The notes: a model not told the origin generated them from the sequence alone. A DNA stretch of 64,000 nucleotides from Plantibacter flavus (GCF_900177615.1 NZ_FXAP01000001.1:626825-690824); one strand, 5' to 3'; counted from the stretch's first letter, positions 17,351 through 28,097 are shown. Program-made: numbers and translations.

Positions 17351-18154
17351 TCAGCCGACGGGTGGCAGCTCGGCGAGGAAGGCGTCGTGCAGGCGCCCGT
17401 TCGTCGCGAGGGAGCTCCGCGTGGAGATGGTCTCGATGCCGTCGATGTCCGTGAAGCGACCGCCGGCCTCGAGGACGATCGGCACGTGGGCGCCCAGGTC
17501 GTACTCCTGCACGCCGAATTCGGCCACAGCGTCGATCGAGCCCTCTGCGAGGAGCATGTAGGGCCACATGTCACCGATGGCCCGATCGCGCCACAGGGAG
17601 CCGCACAGGGCCAGTAGCTGGGGGATCCGCCCGACCGAGGCCCACTGCGCGATGCTCTGGAAGCTGAAGGACGCGTCGGCGAGGTCGGAGACCCCCGAGA
17701 CGGACAGCCGGCGCGGGGTGGTCTCGCCGAACCGGACGCCCCACGCACCGTGCCCGATGGCACCCCACCAGCGGGCGTGCATGGCGGGTGCGCTCACGAC
17801 GCCGACGACAGGCACGCCGTCGACGGCGAGGGAGATGAGCGTCGCCCAGTTCGAGACACCGCGGAGGAAGTTCGCCGTCCCGTCGATCGGGTCGATGATC
17901 CACTGGCGATCCGTCGGGCCCTGCGCGCCGTACTCCTCGCCGAACACGCCGTCGTCCGGGCGCTCGGTCTCGAGGATGCCACGGATGGCGCGTTCGACGG
18001 CGAGGTCGGCGTCCGTGACGTGCGAGCGGTCCGGCTTGGTGGAGACTTCGAGGTCGCGGGCCTCGAAGCGGTCCATCGCGATGCGGTCGGCCGCGTCGGC
18101 GAGCCGGAGCGCGAGATCGAGGTCGGCGGGGGAGACGGTCACGGGTTCGGTCAC
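17351..18154 (-). CDS. hisN: Inositol-monophosphatase-family phosphatase, histidinol-phosphatase (HisN) type
   Basis: 267 residues from a GTG at 18154. The Mg-dependent phosphatase motifs are intact: EE at 73-74 and WIIDPIDGTANF at 85-96 with metal ligands D88 and D91; the second motif is QEYDLGAHVPIVLEAGGRFTD near 220-240. The sequence pattern (FLRGVSNWATLISLAVDG, GDMWPYMLLAEGSIDA) resembles the actinobacterial HisN branch, which dephosphorylates histidinol phosphate in histidine synthesis. An inositol- or fructose-phosphatase role cannot be excluded. A TATCCT box (18161-18166) ends 6 nt upstream of the GTG and fixes the start. Confidence 0.82.
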   Translation of the reverse strand: MTEPVTVSPADLDLALRLADAADRIAMDRFEARDLEVSTKPDRSHVTDADLAVERAIRGILETERPDDGVFGEEYGAQGPTDRQWIIDPIDGTANFLRGVSNWATLISLAVDGVPVVGVVSAPAMHARWWGAIGHGAWGVRFGETTPRRLSVSGVSDLADASFSFQSIAQWASVGRIPQLLALCGSLWRDRAIGDMWPYMLLAEGSIDAVAEFGVQEYDLGAHVPIVLEAGGRFTDIDGIETISTRSSLATNGRLHDAFLAELPPVG

Positions 18155-18160
18155 CTCTCC

Positions 18161-18166
18161 AGGATA
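18161..18166 (-). promoter_or_regulatory. -10 box of the hisN-type gene
   Basis: TATCCT on the bottom strand ends 6 nt before the GTG at 18154. The six intervening bases GGAGAG would be cut off or be the entire leader. Confidence 0.5.
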
Positions 18167-18301
18167 GGGTCGCGCGGGCCTGATCGAACGACGCTCGAGG
18201 GGCCGGCGACGTGCCTCCGCGACACGCCGACCGACTCGATTTCGCACCCGGGCCAGTTGGGTGCTAGTGTCATATCTCGGTTCGGAACACTCCGAAACCA
18301 C

Positions 18302-18377
<76 letters not shown>

Positions 18378-18385
18378 CGCCAGCA

Positions 18386-18411
18386 ACGGCCTCGTCTTCG
18401 GACGGGGCCGT
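18386..18411 (+). terminator. Terminator after tRNA-Lys
   Basis: ACGGCCTCGTC (18386-18396), TTCG tetraloop, then GACGGGGCCGT (18401-18411): an 11-position stem with one T-G pair, starting eight bases after the CCA end. Confidence 0.7.
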
Positions 18412-18648
18412 TCTGCGTTTCGGCTCGACTCGTGTTCGAGCCTGCGGCCCGACGAAACGCTCCGGTGACGTTTCGCGACAGCTCCCGTCCGATTCGCGTC
18501 ATCGGGCCGGAGTCGGGCCGAGGCATGAGACCCTGGAAGGGTCGGCAGCATGGCGGGATCGGGTCCTGCCCTTGCCGACGAAAGCCTCCGCGTGGTCACC
18601 CCACCGTGCGGAGCAGAGCGACGGTCGGGCATTCGTGCCCACCAGCGC

Positions 18649-18687
18649 CGTGACGCCTCATCGATTCGGGTTCGATGAGGCGTCATG
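18649..18687. other. Perfect 14-bp inverted repeat, function unknown
   Basis: TGACGCCTCATCGA (18651-18664), loop TTCGGGT, and TCGATGAGGCGTCA (18672-18685) pair perfectly; G-U and C-G pairs at the base extend the stem to 16. No T-run follows on either strand. It lies 28 bases from the terminator of the bottom-strand gene and could be a second terminator or a structured RNA or protein-binding site. Confidence 0.6.
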
Positions 18688-18713
18688 CCCGCTCAACGGC
18701 CCGGTACGACGAA

Positions 18714-18741
18714 ACGGCCGCCCACCGGAGTGGACGGCCGT
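18714..18741 (-). terminator. Terminator after the 18761-19330 gene
   Basis: ACGGCCG-c-CCAC (18714-18724), loop CGGA, and GTGG-a-CGGCCGT (to 18741): a GC-rich stem with one internal mismatch pair, 20 bases beyond the stop of the bottom-strand gene. Confidence 0.6.
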
Positions 18742-18760
18742 TGTCGACGTGCGTCGCCGG

Positions 18761-19330
18761 TCAGGCGACCGAGCTGCGGCGCGCCGGCACCGGGTTGACG
18801 AGGCTCGCGTCGATGAACTCGGGTTCGGCCCACACGGTGATGGGGTAGTGCTGCGGCTCGAGGAGGGTCCGCTCGACGAGCGTCGGCTCAGTGTCGTCAG
18901 CCGCCGCCTCGGGGTGGTCGTCATCGGCCTTCACCTCGGACAGCGCGTCGATCGTCTCGGTGATGGCGGCAGGTTCCTCGGCGGCAGCCGGCTCGATGAC
19001 CTCGACGGTCTCGACCTCGTCAGCGACATCGACCGCGGCTTCTTCCTGGCCACGAGACCACAACCGCCATCCGCGCGCCGGAGCGGCCTCGGCACGGACC
19101 GTCACCGCAGCCTGCTCGAGGTCGATGTCCGTCGCGATGTCGTGGGCGAGCTGCTGGGCGTAGACCTCGTGGAAGATCTCGTCGCCGGAACTCGGGGTAC
19201 GGCGCGACAGCACCCAGGCGCCGTTGGCACCGAGCTCACTCGCCAGTCGAGCGTGGACGAGGTCGAACAGCTGCTTCTCGGTCAGCTTCGATGCGGAGAC
19301 TGGTGCTGCGTGGCGTCGGCGACCGAACAT
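18761..19330 (-). CDS. Hypothetical acidic protein with small N-terminal domain
   Basis: 189 residues; I do not recognise a named family. Residues 1-85 form a compact, helix-rich region (KLTEKQLFDLVHARLASELG, RTPSSGDEIFHEVYAQQLAHDIA) preceded by a basic start (MFGRRRHAAP). Residues about 95-150 are acidic, Ala/Glu/Asp-rich and probably disordered. A short C-terminal segment (QHYPITVWAEPEFIDASL) looks ordered. No signal peptide or membrane helix is visible, so it is probably cytoplasmic. Codon use matches its neighbours, it ends in its own terminator, and there is no operon partner on the downstream side. Confidence 0.75.
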   Translation of the reverse strand: MFGRRRHAAPVSASKLTEKQLFDLVHARLASELGANGAWVLSRRTPSSGDEIFHEVYAQQLAHDIATDIDLEQAAVTVRAEAAPARGWRLWSRGQEEAAVDVADEVETVEVIEPAAAEEPAAITETIDALSEVKADDDHPEAAADDTEPTLVERTLLEPQHYPITVWAEPEFIDASLVNPVPARRSSVA

Positions 19331-19478
19331 GGCGGGCCCTTCATCGAAAGCGGATCATCCGTGAGGCTGGACTGCCTTCATTGTCGATCACCAGGCGCGG
19401 AACGACGCGGAGACACGCGGGTGAGCGTCCCAATTCTCGGGTTTTCCGGGCGGTCGTGGTAGCGCGGGCGGCGCGACC

Positions 19479-19667
19479 TCAGCGGCCGATCTCCGCCTGC
19501 TTGCTGTCGTCGAGCACCGAGCTGATCGCGAGGGCGAGCGAGATGCCCCAGCTCACCCAGAGGAGGGCGAGCTTCCAGTCCCGCGGTCCCTGTCGGGTCG
19601 CCTGGAGAGCGGAGATCCCGCCGAAGACCGTGGAGATCATGCTGCCGTTGAAGAGGAATTTGCGCAT
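19479..19667 (-). CDS. Small two-helix membrane protein, function unknown
   Basis: 62 residues: MRKFLFNGSMISTVFGGISALQ, a short basic linker with RQGPRDWK, a second hydrophobic helix (LALLWVSWGISLALAISSVL) and a polar end. Neither a known domain nor a typical toxin pattern is recognisable. The bottom-strand TAGCGT (19674-19679) ends 6 nt before its ATG and overlaps the stop region of the upstream isomerase-like gene, supporting a separate leaderless transcript. Confidence 0.65.
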   Translation of the reverse strand: MRKFLFNGSMISTVFGGISALQATRQGPRDWKLALLWVSWGISLALAISSVLDDSKQAEIGR

Positions 19668-19671
19668 GACT

Positions 19672-20532
19672 TCACGCTAGCCGGTAGGGGAGGCCCCCCG
19701 CATCCGGGCTTTCCTTCGGGTTCTCGCCTGTGCTAGCGAAAGCACGCTTCGCGAAGGCCAGTGAGGCCCGCAGCTGGGCGAGGCGGAGCGCGTCGCCGCC
19801 GGTCGCGGGCAGGTGCACCTCCGCGACGATGCTTCCCGACCAGTCCGCCGCGCGCAGCAGCTCGAGGACCTCGGCGACCGGCTGCTCACCGTCGCCCGGG
19901 AGGAGGTGCTCGTCGAGGAAGGCACCACGCGGCGATGGAGCGGTCCCGTCGCACAGGTGCACGTGTCGGAGGCGGCCGGCGTAGCGGGTCGCGATCTCGA
20001 GCGAGTCCTCACCCGCGAGGGCCGCGTGGGAGAAGTCGAGCGTCAGGGCGGCGCAGGCGAGTGGGGCCGGGTCGTAGCCGAAGGCGAACGGCTGCACCCG
20101 GAGCCCGCGGCTCTGGAAGCACGCCATGTTCTCGACGGCCAGCTCGAGTCCGTGCGTCTCGGTCAATTCCGCGACGAGGTCGACGAAGGCGTGCGCGTAG
20201 CGCCGCTGCCACCGGAACGGCGGGTGGACGACGACGGTCGACGCCCCGACGGCGACGGCCAGCTCAGCCGAGCGGCGGAGCTTCTCCCGATGGTCGCGGC
20301 CCCAGACGAACGCGGTCCGGGTCAGGACCGGCGCGTGGATCGAGAGGATGTCGAGCCCGGACTCGGCGGCGAGGGCGCGGAGGGCGTCGGCGTCCTGCGT
20401 CACGCGGTCCTGGGTGACCATGACCTCGACGCCGTCGTAGCCGGCTTCGACGGCCAACTCGAACGCGCGCCGGGTTCCCAGCGGGTAGACGCAGGAGGTG
20501 CTCATGCCATGGCGGATCATCAGCGCAAGCAT
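19672..20532 (-). CDS. Sugar-phosphate isomerase/epimerase family TIM-barrel protein
   Basis: 286 residues from 20532, or 281/277 from internal ATGs at 20520 and 20505. The pattern matches the xylose-isomerase-like TIM barrel (IolE/endonuclease IV superfamily): a strand-helix start TRRAFELAVEAGYDGVEVMV, metal-ligand candidates in TLDFSHAAL, HVHLCDG (near 205-211) and the late E in SIVAEVHLPA. These enzymes interconvert ketoses or inosose-type substrates using a divalent metal. The substrate cannot be inferred. It is divergent from otsA with 30 bases between start codons. A role in polyol or sugar-acid metabolism is only a guess. Confidence 0.78.
   Translation of the reverse strand: MLALMIRHGMSTSCVYPLGTRRAFELAVEAGYDGVEVMVTQDRVTQDADALRALAAESGLDILSIHAPVLTRTAFVWGRDHREKLRRSAELAVAVGASTVVVHPPFRWQRRYAHAFVDLVAELTETHGLELAVENMACFQSRGLRVQPFAFGYDPAPLACAALTLDFSHAALAGEDSLEIATRYAGRLRHVHLCDGTAPSPRGAFLDEHLLPGDGEQPVAEVLELLRAADWSGSIVAEVHLPATGGDALRLAQLRASLAFAKRAFASTGENPKESPDAGGLPYRLA
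19674..19679 (-). promoter_or_regulatory. -10 box of the small membrane protein gene
   Basis: TAGCGT on the bottom strand ends 6 nt before the ATG at 19667 and lies across the last codons of the upstream gene. Confidence 0.4.
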
Positions 20533-20562
20533 ATGCTCGCCGTCTGAACACGCGGTTTCGCC

Positions 20563-22146
20563 ATGCGGAACGCTGCTAGCCTGAACAGCGAACCCGAGTA
20601 CCCCGGGAGGGCCATCATCACCAGATATTCCGCGCCTGACGGCGGATCAGCGTCGACCTTCGACTTCATCGTGGTATCCAACCGGCTGCCGGTCGACCGC
20701 GTCGTCGATGCAGACGGTGCCGAGAGCTGGCGGACCTCACCCGGTGGACTCGTGACCGCCCTCGAACCCGTCATGCGCGGTGCGGACGGCGCATGGATCG
20801 GATGGGCCGGCTCCGCCGACCTCGAGATCGAGCCGTTCGACAACGACGACATGTGGATCATCCCCGTCCCGCTGTCCGAGGACGAGATCGCCCGCTACTA
20901 CGAGGGCTTCTCGAACGACACCATCTGGCCGCTCTACCACGACGTCATCGCTCCGCCGAGCTACCACCGCGAGTGGTGGGACTCCTACGTCGCCGTGAAC
21001 CGACGGTTCGCGGAGGCGGCCGCAGCGGCCGCGTCCGACGGCGCGACGGTCTGGGTGCAGGACTACCAGCTGCAGCTCGTTCCGAAGATCCTGCGTGAGC
21101 TGCGACCCGATCTCACGATCGGCTTCTTCAACCACATCCCGTTCCCGGCCTACGGCATCTACTCGCAGCTCCCATGGCGACGCCAGATCATCGAGGGACT
21201 GCTCGGCGCCGACGTCATCGGCTTCCAGCGCGTCGCGGACGCGGGCAACTTCTCCCGGGCGGTCCGCCGCCTGTTCGGGTACGAGACGAAGGGGGCCGCG
21301 ATCCAGGTCCCGCTCGATGCGGCACTCGTGTCGGTCACGACGGATGCGGCACCCGTCGCCTCGAAGCGTGGCGCCCCGTACCGCACGGTGATCGCCCGGC
21401 ACTTCCCGATCTCGATCGACAGCAAGGGGTACCAGGCCCTCGCGCAGCGCCCCGAGATCATCGCCCGTGCCAAGCAGATCCGCGAGGAGCTCGGCAACCC
21501 GGAGACGATCATGCTCGGCGTCGACCGCCTCGACTACACGAAGGGCATCGGACACCGACTCAAGGCCTTCGGCGAACTCCTCGCACAGGGCAAGCTCGCG
21601 GTCGAGGACGTCACGCTCGTCCAGGTCGCCAGCCCCAGCCGCGAACGCGTCGAGACGTACCGTCAGCTCCGCGACGACATCGAGCAGACGGTCGGCCGGA
21701 TCAACGGCGACTTCGGCACCATCGGCCACACCGCGATCCAGTACCTGCACCACGGGTACCCCCGCGAGGAGATGGCTGCCCTCTACCTCGCCGCCGACGT
21801 CATGCTCGTCACGGCACTGCGCGACGGCATGAACCTCGTCGCGAAGGAGTACGTCGCCGCTCGCTACGACAACGACGGCGTCCTCGTGCTGAGCGAGTTC
21901 GCCGGCGCGTCCGACGAGCTGAAGCAGGCCCTCAAGATCAACCCGCACGACATCGAGGGGATGAAGTCGGCGATCCTCCAGGCCGTGCACATGACGAAGG
22001 CCGAGCGTGGTCGTCGCATGCGGGCGCTGCGCAAGCGCGTCATGGAGTACGACGTCGCGCGGTGGTCGGCGTCGTTCCTCGACGAGTTGCAGCGTGTGCG
22101 CGACCAGTCACCGACCATCGAGCAGGGGAGCACCACCCAGTCATGA
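20563..22146 (+). CDS. otsA: Alpha,alpha-trehalose-phosphate synthase (UDP-forming)
   Basis: Up to 527 residues. This GT20 enzyme joins UDP-glucose and glucose-6-phosphate to trehalose-6-phosphate in the cytoplasm. Landmarks: FIVVSNRLPVDRV, GWAG, WVQDYQLQLVPKILRE, GFFNHIPFPAYGIYSQLPWR, GVDRLDYTKGI and ALRDGMNLVAKEYVA. The start is uncertain: a TAGCCT promoter-like box (20577-20582) and a GGGAGG ribosome site (20605-20610) both lie downstream of the ATG at 20563, yet no ATG/GTG/TTG follows at a proper distance; the family core begins near residue 33. It is coupled to otsB by an ATGA overlap. Confidence 0.95.
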   Translation: MRNAASLNSEPEYPGRAIITRYSAPDGGSASTFDFIVVSNRLPVDRVVDADGAESWRTSPGGLVTALEPVMRGADGAWIGWAGSADLEIEPFDNDDMWIIPVPLSEDEIARYYEGFSNDTIWPLYHDVIAPPSYHREWWDSYVAVNRRFAEAAAAAASDGATVWVQDYQLQLVPKILRELRPDLTIGFFNHIPFPAYGIYSQLPWRRQIIEGLLGADVIGFQRVADAGNFSRAVRRLFGYETKGAAIQVPLDAALVSVTTDAAPVASKRGAPYRTVIARHFPISIDSKGYQALAQRPEIIARAKQIREELGNPETIMLGVDRLDYTKGIGHRLKAFGELLAQGKLAVEDVTLVQVASPSRERVETYRQLRDDIEQTVGRINGDFGTIGHTAIQYLHHGYPREEMAALYLAADVMLVTALRDGMNLVAKEYVAARYDNDGVLVLSEFAGASDELKQALKINPHDIEGMKSAILQAVHMTKAERGRRMRALRKRVMEYDVARWSASFLDELQRVRDQSPTIEQGSTTQS

Positions 22147-22964
22147 GCACCACCGACGAGCCCACCGACACCCTCGGGGGGCTTCCCCTCGGACTGCGTG
22201 CGGAACTCCGCCGCCTGGCCGACGTCCCGAAGCTCCTGGTGGCCCTGGACTTCGACGGAACGCTGGCCCCAGAGGTCGACGACCCGGATCAGGCGCGCGC
22301 GCTGCCCGCGGCCCGCAAGGCCGTGTTAGCGCTGATGGACCTGCCAGGGACGCGCGTCGCACTCGTGTCCGGGCGCGCGATCGACAGTCTCGTGGCGGTG
22401 GCCGAGCTGCCCGACCACGCCCTGTTCGCCGGCTCGCACGGCGTCGAGATCCGCCTCGACAACCCCGACGACGCCCTCGCCCTCGACGATGAGGAACGCG
22501 AACAGCGGGAGACCCTCCAACGGATCCTCCAGGACGTCGCGGAGGGTTACGATAATGTCTGGATCGAGCGGAAGCCGGCAGGGTTCGCCCTGCACACGAG
22601 GCTCGCCAGTGAAGAAGACTCCAGGATCGCCCACCTCGAAGCACTCGCCCACACCAAGGACGAGTTCGGCGCCCTGACGGTTCGAGAGGGCAAGAACGTC
22701 CTCGAGTTCTCGCTCAGGAGCGCGACCAAGGGCGAAGCCGTCGAACACCTCCGGCGGTACACCAAAGCAGATGCCGTGTTCTACGCGGGCGACGACGTCA
22801 CGGACGAGGACGCGTTCGGCGCACTCGGCCCCGGCGACCTCGGGGTGAAGAGCGGCACCGGCGTGACCGCCGCCGACTTCAGGGTCGAAGGACCCTCCGA
22901 GATCGCGCGCGTCCTCGGCATGCTCGCGGAATATCGAAGCAACAAGGAAGCCGTAGACTCTTAA
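22143..22964 (+). CDS. otsB: Trehalose-6-phosphate phosphatase
   Basis: 273 residues from the ATG at 22143 that overlaps the otsA stop. It removes phosphate from trehalose-6-phosphate to give trehalose, a stress protectant and cell-envelope sugar. HAD motif I is LDFDGTLAP (D36 and D38 as nucleophile and acid), motif II contains VSGRA near 79, and the C-terminal [10 protein letters not shown] (about 222-231) binds Mg. The longer frame that opens upstream is out of context inside otsA. The ilvD promoter is embedded in its last codons. Confidence 0.95.
   Translation: MSTTDEPTDTLGGLPLGLRAELRRLADVPKLLVALDFDGTLAPEVDDPDQARALPAARKAVLALMDLPGTRVALVSGRAIDSLVAVAELPDHALFAGSHGVEIRLDNPDDALALDDEEREQRETLQRILQDVAEGYDNVWIERKPAGFALHTRLASEEDSRIAHLEALAHTKDEFGALTVREGKNVLEFSLRSATKGEAVEHLRRYTKADAVFYAGDDVTDEDAFGALGPGDLGVKSGTGVTAADFRVEGPSEIARVLGMLAEYRSNKEAVDS
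22954..22959 (+). promoter_or_regulatory. -10 box of ilvD within the end of otsB
   Basis: TAGACT ends 6 nt before the ilvD ATG at 22966 and lies in the last codons of otsB. It predicts that the ilv genes have their own leaderless transcript and are not only read through from otsAB. Confidence 0.5.
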
Positions 22965-22965
22965 A

Positions 22966-24660
22966 ATGCCAGAGATCGACATCAAACCACGCAGTCGTGC
23001 CGTCACCGACGGGATCGAGGCGACCACTTCGCGCGGCATGCTCCGCGCCGTCGGCATGGGCGACGAGGACTGGGACAAGCCCCAGATCGGCATCGCGAGC
23101 TCGTGGAACGAGATCACGCCCTGCAACCTCTCGCTCGACCGCCTCGCACAGGGTGCCAAGGAGGGCGTGCACTCGGGTGGGGGATACCCGCTGCAGTTCG
23201 GCACCATCTCCGTCTCCGACGGCATCTCCATGGGCCACGAGGGCATGCACTTCTCGCTCGTCTCGCGCGAGGTCATCGCCGACAGCGTCGAGACCGTGGT
23301 CATGGCCGAGCGCCTCGACGGCACGGTCCTGCTCGCCGGCTGCGACAAGTCGCTGCCGGGCATGCTCATGGCCGCCGCGCGTCTCGACCTCTCCTCGGTC
23401 TTCCTCTACGCCGGATCGATCGCGCCGGGTTGGGTCAAGCTCTCCGACGGCACCGAGAAGGAGGTCACGATCATCGACTCCTTCGAGGCGGTCGGGGCCT
23501 GCAAGGCCGGCAACATGAGCGAAGAGGACCTGAAGCGCATCGAGTGCGCGATCGCCCCGGGCGAGGGTGCCTGCGGCGGGATGTACACGGCCAACACGAT
23601 GGCGTCGGTCGCCGAGGCGCTCGGCATGAGCCTCCCGGGTTCGGCATCGCCGCCCTCGGCCGACCGCCGTCGCGACTACTTCGCGCACCGCTCGGGCGAA
23701 GCCGTGGTCAACATGCTCCGACTGGGCATCACCGCGCGCGACATCCTGACGAAGGAGGCGTTCGAGAACGCCATCGCCGTCGCGATGGCATTCGGCGGAT
23801 CGACGAACGTGGTCCTGCACCTGCTCGCGATCGCCCGCGAGGCCGAGGTCGACCTCACGCTCGACGACTTCAACCGCATCGGCGACAAGGTGCCGCACAT
23901 CGGCGACCTGAAGCCGTTCGGCCAGTACGTCATGAACGACGTCGACCGTCACGGCGGCGTCCCCGTGGTCATGAAGGCGCTGCTCGACGCCGGTCTGCTG
24001 CACGGCGACTGCCTCACGGTCACCGGCAAGACGGTCGCCGAGAACCTCGCCGACATCAACCCCGACCCGATCGACGGCACGGTCATCCGCACGCTCGACA
24101 ACCCGATCCACGCGACCGGCGGCATCACGATCCTCAAGGGGTCGTTCGCGCCCGAAGGCGCCGTCGTGAAGACGGCCGGTTTCGACGCCGAGGTCTTCGA
24201 AGGACCCGCGCGGGTCTTCGAACGTGAACGCGGAGCCATGGACGCGCTCACCGAAGGCAAGATCAACAAGGGCGACGTCGTCATCATCCGCTACGAGGGC
24301 CCGAAGGGTGGGCCGGGGATGCGCGAGATGCTCGCGATCACGGCCGCCATCAAGGGCGCCGGACTCGGCAAGGATGTACTACTGTTGACGGACGGTCGAT
24401 TCTCAGGCGGCACAACCGGACTGTGCATCGGCCACATAGCACCCGAAGCGGTGGACGCAGGTCCAATCGCCTTCGTGCGCGATGGTGATCTGATACGGGT
24501 CGATATCGCTGGCCGCTCGCTCGACCTACTCGTCGACGAAGCAGAGCTGGAAGCCCGCCGCGACGGCTGGGCGCCTCTTCCCCCGCGCTATACCCGTGGC
24601 GTTCTCGCAAAGTACTCTCGTCTCGTGCACTCCGCAGCGGAGGGCGCGATCACGGGATAA
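22966..24660 (+). CDS. ilvD: Dihydroxy-acid dehydratase
   Basis: 564 residues. The enzyme makes 2-oxoisovalerate and 2-oxo-3-methylvalerate in valine, leucine and isoleucine synthesis, using an Fe-S cluster and Mg. Cluster cysteine candidates are C53 (EITPCNLS), C126 ([10 protein letters not shown]) and C203 ([13 protein letters not shown]). The C-terminal active-site block [16 protein letters not shown] is intact. The last 99 codons (24361-24657) differ sharply in codon use: 35 end in A or T against 10 of the previous 100, although the protein stays canonical. It is followed after 42 bases by ilvB. Confidence 0.96.
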   Translation: MPEIDIKPRSRAVTDGIEATTSRGMLRAVGMGDEDWDKPQIGIASSWNEITPCNLSLDRLAQGAKEGVHSGGGYPLQFGTISVSDGISMGHEGMHFSLVSREVIADSVETVVMAERLDGTVLLAGCDKSLPGMLMAAARLDLSSVFLYAGSIAPGWVKLSDGTEKEVTIIDSFEAVGACKAGNMSEEDLKRIECAIAPGEGACGGMYTANTMASVAEALGMSLPGSASPPSADRRRDYFAHRSGEAVVNMLRLGITARDILTKEAFENAIAVAMAFGGSTNVVLHLLAIAREAEVDLTLDDFNRIGDKVPHIGDLKPFGQYVMNDVDRHGGVPVVMKALLDAGLLHGDCLTVTGKTVAENLADINPDPIDGTVIRTLDNPIHATGGITILKGSFAPEGAVVKTAGFDAEVFEGPARVFERERGAMDALTEGKINKGDVVIIRYEGPKGGPGMREMLAITAAIKGAGLGKDVLLLTDGRFSGGTTGLCIGHIAPEAVDAGPIAFVRDGDLIRVDIAGRSLDLLVDEAELEARRDGWAPLPPRYTRGVLAKYSRLVHSAAEGAITG

Positions 24661-24702
24661 CCGAGCATCTCGTTCGTGCATCTCATCGCTGAAGGAATCA
24701 TC

Positions 24703-26508
24703 ATGCCCACGGAATCCCAACCCGTGCCTCATCCCAGAACACCTGCGGCCCCGGCCGCACCGGAGATCCTGACGGGAGCCCAGGCGATCGTCCGATCGCT
24801 CGAGCTCCTCGGGGTCACCGACATCTTCGGTCTGCCCGGCGGAGCGATCCTGCCGACCTACGACCCGCTGATGGACTCGACGAAGCTCCGTCACATCCTG
24901 GTCCGACACGAGCAGGGCGCCGGCCACGCGGCCGAAGGATACGCCGCCGCCGGTGGCGGGATCGGCGTGTGCATCGCGACGTCCGGCCCCGGCGCGACGA
25001 ACCTCGTCACCGCCATCGCCGACGCCTACATGGACTCGGTGCCGATGGTCGCGATCACCGGTCAGGTGTTCTCGACCCTCATGGGCACTGACGCGTTCCA
25101 GGAGGCGGACATCGTCGGCATCACCATGCCGATCACGAAGCACTCCTTCCTCGTCAAGACCCCGGAGGAGGTCCCGGCGGCCATCGCCGCGGCCTACGAG
25201 ATCGCGGGTACCGGCCGTCCCGGACCGGTTCTGGTCGACATCACCAAGGACGCCCAGCAGGCCGAGGCGCCGTTCATCTGGCCGCCGAAGGTCGACCTGC
25301 CCGGCTACCGCCCGGTGACGAAGGCGCACGGCAAGCAGATCCAGGCCGCTGCGCAGCTGCTCGTCAACGCCAAGAAGCCGGTGCTGTACGTCGGCGGCGG
25401 CGTGATCCGCTCCAAGGCCTCCGAGGAACTGCTCGCGCTGGCCGAGGCGACCGGGGCTCCGGTCGTGACGACGCTCATGGCTCGCGGGGCGTTCCCCGAC
25501 TCGCACACGCAGCACCTCGGCATGCCCGGCATGCACGGCACCGTCCCGGCGGTGCTCGCGCTGCAGGAGGCCGACCTGCTCGTGTCGCTCGGTGCCCGGT
25601 TCGACGACCGCGTGACCGGCAAGGCCTCGCTCTTCGCGCCGAACGCCAAGGTCGTCCACGTGGACGTCGACCCGGCCGAGATCTCGAAGATCCGCATCGC
25701 GGACGTCCCCATCGTGGGCGACGCTAAGGACGTCATCGTCGACCTCCAGTCGGCGTTCGAGGCAGCCGCCCGCGAGGTCACCCCCGACATCGCCGAGTGG
25801 TGGTCCTACCTCGACGGTCTCCGCGAGGAGTTCCCGCTGGGCTACGCCGAGCCGACCGACGGTCTGCTCTCGCCACAGCACGTGATCTCCCGCATCGGCG
25901 AGATCACCGGTCCGGAGGGCGTCTTCGCGTCGGGCGTCGGCCAGCACCAGATGTGGGCGGCGCAGTTCATCAAGTACGAGCGTCCGAACTCCTGGCTGAA
26001 CTCCGGTGGTGCCGGGACCATGGGCTACTCGGTTCCCGCGGCCATGGGTGCCAAGGTGGCCCAGCCCGATCGCCACGTGTGGGCGATCGACGGCGACGGC
26101 TGCTTCCAGATGACCAACCAGGAACTCGCGACCTGCACGATCAACAACATCCCGATCAAGGTCGCGATCATCAACAACTCCTCACTGGGCATGGTCCGCC
26201 AGTGGCAGACGCTCTTCTACGACGGTCGGTACTCGAACACCGACCTGAACACCGGGCACGACACCATCCGCATCCCCGACTTCGTCAAGCTGGCCGAGGC
26301 CTACGGTTGCCTCGCGATCCGCGTGACGAAGGAGGAGGAGGTCGACGCCGCCATCAAGCTCGCCCTGGAGACGAACGACCGTCCGGTCGTCATCGACTTC
26401 GTCGTGAGTGCCGACGCGATGGTGTGGCCGATGGTGCCGCAGGGTGTCAGCAACAGCTACGTCCAGTACGCCAAGGACCACAGTCCGTCGTTCGATGAGG
26501 AGGCCTGA
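24703..26508 (+). CDS. ilvB: Acetolactate synthase large subunit
   Basis: 601 residues from the ATG at 24703, preceded by GAAGGAA; an in-frame GTG at 24676 is less likely. It is a thiamine-diphosphate enzyme that condenses pyruvate with pyruvate or 2-oxobutyrate, the first common step for branched-chain amino acids. The catalytic Glu lies in [17 protein letters not shown]-binding regions in the middle, and the ThDP/Mg motif [15 protein letters not shown] (about 464-478) near the end. The regulatory subunit gene ilvN follows after 2 bases. Confidence 0.97.
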   Translation: MPTESQPVPHPRTPAAPAAPEILTGAQAIVRSLELLGVTDIFGLPGGAILPTYDPLMDSTKLRHILVRHEQGAGHAAEGYAAAGGGIGVCIATSGPGATNLVTAIADAYMDSVPMVAITGQVFSTLMGTDAFQEADIVGITMPITKHSFLVKTPEEVPAAIAAAYEIAGTGRPGPVLVDITKDAQQAEAPFIWPPKVDLPGYRPVTKAHGKQIQAAAQLLVNAKKPVLYVGGGVIRSKASEELLALAEATGAPVVTTLMARGAFPDSHTQHLGMPGMHGTVPAVLALQEADLLVSLGARFDDRVTGKASLFAPNAKVVHVDVDPAEISKIRIADVPIVGDAKDVIVDLQSAFEAAAREVTPDIAEWWSYLDGLREEFPLGYAEPTDGLLSPQHVISRIGEITGPEGVFASGVGQHQMWAAQFIKYERPNSWLNSGGAGTMGYSVPAAMGAKVAQPDRHVWAIDGDGCFQMTNQELATCTINNIPIKVAIINNSSLGMVRQWQTLFYDGRYSNTDLNTGHDTIRIPDFVKLAEAYGCLAIRVTKEEEVDAAIKLALETNDRPVVIDFVVSADAMVWPMVPQGVSNSYVQYAKDHSPSFDEEA

Positions 26509-26510
26509 GC

Positions 26511-27020
26511 ATGAGCAGCCACGTCCTGAGCCTCCTCGTCGAGGACAAGCCCGGTCTGCTGACCCGCGTCGCCGGGTTGTTCGCCCGTCGGGGCTTCAAC
26601 ATCGAGAGCCTCGCGGTCGGCCACAGCGAGATCGAGGGCCTGTCCCGGATCACGGTCGTCGTCGACGTCGAGGAGCTTCCGCTCGAGCAGGTGACGAAGC
26701 AGCTGAACAAGCTCATCAACGTCATCAAGATCGTCGAGCTGGATCCGGCGCAGTCCGTCCAGCGTGAGCACCTGCTCATCAAGGTCCGCGTCGACAACTC
26801 CACCCGTTCCCAGGTGCTGGAAGCCGTCAACCTGTTCCGGGCCCGCGTCGTCGACGTGGCGACCGACGCCCTCGTGATCGAGGTCACGGGCGACTCCGGG
26901 AAGACGACCGCGCTCCTCAAGGTGCTCGAGCCCTACGGCATCAAGGAGATCGCCCAATCGGGTCTCCTCGCCATCGGGCGCGGCTCGAAGTCCATCACCG
27001 AACGCGTCTTCAAGAACTAG
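26511..27020 (+). CDS. ilvN: Acetolactate synthase small (regulatory) subunit
   Basis: 169 residues. The N-terminal ACT domain (SLLVEDKPGLLTRVAGLFARRGFNIESLAVG) binds valine and confers feedback inhibition on IlvB; a C-terminal domain (about 80-165) follows with the SLLAIGRGSKSI end typical of the family. It is tightly linked to ilvB and precedes ilvC by 48 bases. Confidence 0.96.
   Translation: MSSHVLSLLVEDKPGLLTRVAGLFARRGFNIESLAVGHSEIEGLSRITVVVDVEELPLEQVTKQLNKLINVIKIVELDPAQSVQREHLLIKVRVDNSTRSQVLEAVNLFRARVVDVATDALVIEVTGDSGKTTALLKVLEPYGIKEIAQSGLLAIGRGSKSITERVFKN

Positions 27021-28097
<1,077 letters not shown>

Larger units (their letters stand above)
18412..18760. other. Intergenic stretch with two strong hairpins and no credible gene
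   Basis: About 350 bases between the tRNA-Lys terminator and the bottom-strand gene ending at 18761. Open frames here have abnormal, arginine-rich composition; one on the bottom strand reads into the tRNA complement and is a shadow. The only structures I see are the hairpins at 18649-18687 and 18714-18741. Between 18420 and 18645 I see nothing definite. Confidence 0.5.
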
